NCBI RefSeq assembly: GCF_018252635.1
Contig: NZ_JAGTXM010000001.1
Span: 372,122-436,121, forward strand
DNA length: 64,000 nt
Source: Citrobacter amalonaticus
GTDB taxonomy: Bacteria > Pseudomonadota > Gammaproteobacteria > Enterobacterales > Enterobacteriaceae
Direction: 5' to 3'
Part shown: one piece after another, positions 62,232-64,000 of the stretch
Layout: every line of letters starts with the position of its first letter
Position numbering within the stretch: the first letter of the stretch is position 1
Translations under genes and position numbers: made by a program
The notes under the pieces: model-generated
Told to the model about the DNA's origin: nothing
Database searches by the model: none
Seen by the model: only the letters and a program-made list of their open reading frames with translations

Positions 62232-62981
62232 TCAACAACGCGTTGCAGACTGTATCGTCATAAGCCAGCGTGAGATATTTTCCGCCAGTTCATCGTTCCT
62301 GAAGAGGGCGCTGCCGGATATCACGCGATCGACGCCGCTGGCAATGATCTCCGGGAGTTCTTCCAGGGTTAGCGAACCATCAACGGCCAGAAGAATAGAA
62401 TCTCGTTTCCCGGACGCATTAAGTAATGCGACAACCTGAGCGATGCGCCTTAGCAAGGCTGACCTGCTGAGCTTGCTACCGTAACCAGGATTCACCGCCA
62501 GTATTTGCACGATCTCAACGTCTTCAATAACCGGCAGAATGTGTTCCAGTGGTGTTGCCGGGCACAGGCTAATCCCTCGCAACACCGGCATCGTACCACC
62601 GGAGACCTCCGCATTTTGCTCACCCAGCCAATGGAGCATATGGTGCAAATGCGGCGTGTTTTCTACCTGCAACGTGACGCAGTGCGCGCCCGCGTTTACG
62701 CTTGCCTGCACGACGGGCCAGGGATTATCCACCATCAGGTGAACATCCTTAATTATCTGCGCTGGCAATTGCGCGATTGCCCAGGGACCGACGGTGAACT
62801 GAGGGCAAAAATGCCCGTCCATCAGATCCAGATGAAGAACGGGTTGTTCAAGTGCGCGAAGCGTTTGCAAGTACTCACCGAGTCTGAGCCACTGGCCGGC
62901 AAGAATACCGATGCTTAACGGGTAACGCTTCATCAACGATACGCACTCTGCGCGATTCAAACTGGAAAAGGGACGGTTCAT
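62232..62981 (-). CDS. lsrE: LsrE, ribulose-phosphate 3-epimerase-like protein
   Basis: A 249-residue TIM-barrel protein of the pentulose-phosphate epimerase family (VLHLDLMDGHFCPQFTVGPW; VNPGYGSKLSRSALLRRIAQ; AVDGSLT). It ends the lsr operon, as in Salmonella; K-12 lacks it. It has been proposed to modify phospho-AI-2 but its reaction is uncertain. It is leftward and 11 bp after lsrG. Its 3' end faces the island's right end. Confidence 0.9.
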   Translation of the reverse strand: MNRPFSSLNRAECVSLMKRYPLSIGILAGQWLRLGEYLQTLRALEQPVLHLDLMDGHFCPQFTVGPWAIAQLPAQIIKDVHLMVDNPWPVVQASVNAGAHCVTLQVENTPHLHHMLHWLGEQNAEVSGGTMPVLRGISLCPATPLEHILPVIEDVEIVQILAVNPGYGSKLSRSALLRRIAQVVALLNASGKRDSILLAVDGSLTLEELPEIIASGVDRVISGSALFRNDELAENISRWLMTIQSATRC

Positions 62982-62992
62982 TTTTGAGATCC

Positions 62993-63283
62993 TTATGGCA
63001 TCAATCCATTGAAGACACGTTTTTTTCGTGGGCAGCTCATCAGCGATTCCAGTTTTTCAACGCAGGCGAGGTAGTGGGGCGTTGTTTTATGGAACGCAAC
63101 GGCGGCTTCATCCTTATAGGCTTCATAAATATAAAAACGGCTCTTCACTTCCGGATCCTGCAATACATCGAAGCGGAGATTCCCCTCTTCACGCACAGAC
63201 CCCAGATGATTGAGGCGAAACACGTCGATAAATTCGTCGACTTTATCGTCGTGGACGTTAATTTCCACCAGAGTGACATGCAT
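62993..63283 (-). CDS. lsrG: Phospho-AI-2 isomerase LsrG
   Basis: A 96-residue ABM/ferredoxin-like monooxygenase-fold protein starting [20 protein letters not shown], matching LsrG. It isomerises P-DPD (3-hydroxy to 3,4-dione form), the step before LsrF. The start at 63283 has AAGGAGAAC just upstream; the open frame continues 14 codons further but that is not family sequence. Confidence 0.93.
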   Translation of the reverse strand: MHVTLVEINVHDDKVDEFIDVFRLNHLGSVREEGNLRFDVLQDPEVKSRFYIYEAYKDEAAVAFHKTTPHYLACVEKLESLMSCPRKKRVFNGLMP

Positions 63284-63331
63284 ACTGTTCTCCTTGAAAC
63301 GCATGGGCCCGCCTGGCAGGCCCATGACTTT

Positions 63332-64000
63332 TTAGTTTTTCTCGCTCAGATAGAGTTCATACGCGCGGTCTGCGGTTTCATTACGATGTACCACCGCATG
63401 GACGGCCTTCATCATGGCGACAGGGTGATCGGACTGGAAGATGTTACGTCCCATATCAACACCGGAAGCCCCCTGGTCGATGGCCTGCCAGCACATCTCA
63501 AGCGCTTCGCGTTCCGGTAATTTTTTACCACCGGCGATAACAATCGGGACCGGACAACCTGCGGCGATACGCTCAAAACCTTTATCGACATAGTAGGTCT
63601 TGATGATCTGCGCTCCCATCTCTGCGGCGATACGGGTGGCGAGTGAGAAGTAGCGCTGATCGCGTACCATGTCTTTCCCCACGCCGGTTACTGCCATCGT
63701 CGGCATACCGACTTTGATGCCAGCATCGATCAACTGAATGATATTTTTGATCGACTGGTGCTCGTACTCACTGCCGATATACACCTGCGCCGCCACGGCG
63801 CAGCTATTGAGACGAACCGCATCATCAATGGAGAGCGCGACCGCCTCATTGCTTAACTCGGTGAGAATCGAGTTAGCGCCCGAGGCGCGCAGGACCACCG
63901 GCTTGTTGGTAGCGGGCGGTACCACGCTGCGCAGGATGCCGCGTGTGCACATCAGCACATCAGCGAGCGGGAACAGGGGGGCGATATTGATATCAATACG
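63332..64000 (-). CDS. lsrF: LsrF thiolase/aldolase, C-terminal part, runs off the right edge
   Basis: The last 222 codons of LsrF (family length 291), continuing beyond base 64000 as [20 protein letters not shown] at the edge. It resembles class I DeoC/FbaB-like aldolases ([13 protein letters not shown] at the end; [20 protein letters not shown]). LsrF transfers the acetyl group of phospho-AI-2 to CoA, yielding DHAP and acetyl-CoA. It is leftward and precedes lsrG by 48 bp. The rest of the operon (lsrB, lsrD, lsrC, lsrA) should lie to the right. Confidence 0.93.
   Translation of the reverse strand, partial: RIDINIAPLFPLADVLMCTRGILRSVVPPATNKPVVLRASGANSILTELSNEAVALSIDDAVRLNSCAVAAQVYIGSEYEHQSIKNIIQLIDAGIKVGMPTMAVTGVGKDMVRDQRYFSLATRIAAEMGAQIIKTYYVDKGFERIAAGCPVPIVIAGGKKLPEREALEMCWQAIDQGASGVDMGRNIFQSDHPVAMMKAVHAVVHRNETADRAYELYLSEKN

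Noticed and set aside
1-64000. CRISPR array
   Set aside because: The only short regular repeats are the 10-bp TCAA series and the 11-bp array at 25837-25880; neither has spacers, and no cas gene is present.

Overview
The window is enterobacterial chromosome, most likely from the Escherichia/Salmonella/Citrobacter group. The left edge carries the L-idonate genes (idnR partial, idnT, idnO, idnD, divergent idnK), then ahr (yjgB) and the tRNA-Leu gene leuX, as in E. coli and Salmonella. The right edge carries the 3' end of an lsr (AI-2) operon including lsrE. lsrE is found in Salmonella and relatives but not in E. coli K-12. That and the leuX/lsr neighbourhood suggest Citrobacter or a Salmonella relative, but the species is not settled here.

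Between leuX and lsrE lies one integrative island of about 56.5 kb. A 17-bp piece of the leuX 3' end (5543-5559) recurs at 62065-62081. A P4-type tyrosine integrase sits just inside the left end, and similar GGGTACAA-type repeats lie inside both ends.

Island layout, left to right: (1) integrase; (2) defence block: an EcoKI-family type I restriction system (hsdR, hsdM, hsdS), then two large genes fitting Druantia type III (druE, druH); (3) a degraded haemagglutinin relic, AlpA, an inovirus Gp2-type protein, an iteron-like array and an unknown 305-aa gene; (4) a leftward operon (PHP/phosphotriesterase-like hydrolase, DMT transporter, ThuA-like protein, DeoR-HTH/ribokinase fusion); (5) a rightward mtnK-mtnA-aldolase-transporter operon matching the DHAP shunt for 5-methylthioribose and 5-deoxyribose, with a SorC-type regulator; (6) a decayed sugar-gene stretch; (7) a large cluster at 39.4-50.6 kb with GntR and IclR regulators, two type III CoA-transferases, a solute-binding protein without a signal peptide, a RhaT-like transporter, Gfo/Idh/MocA dehydrogenase, lactonase-type amidohydrolase, DapA-family aldolase, sugar mutarotase, MaoC-type hydratase and FucO-like reductase; (8) a patchwork with a truncated fimbrial gene, a dispersed repeat of about 72 bp, JAMM-like and HEPN-like orphans, a racemase and a membrane-anchored protein; (9) a CP4-like tail: YeeP/YkfA GTPase, an antigen-43-like Dam-site switch without its autotransporter, two secreted proteins, YafZ/YfjQ, a frameshifted KlcA/ArdB, RadC-like, CbeA/CbtA-type antitoxin and toxin, and an Mrr-like nuclease next to the right att site.

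The most promising new system is cluster (7). It reads as an oxidative 6-deoxyhexose pathway (dehydrogenase, lactonase, aldolase, lactaldehyde reductase) with no recognisable sugar-acid dehydratase, but with two CoA-transferases and a CoA-type hydratase that could replace that step. All functional statements come from reading motifs and remembered family members; no database search was run.
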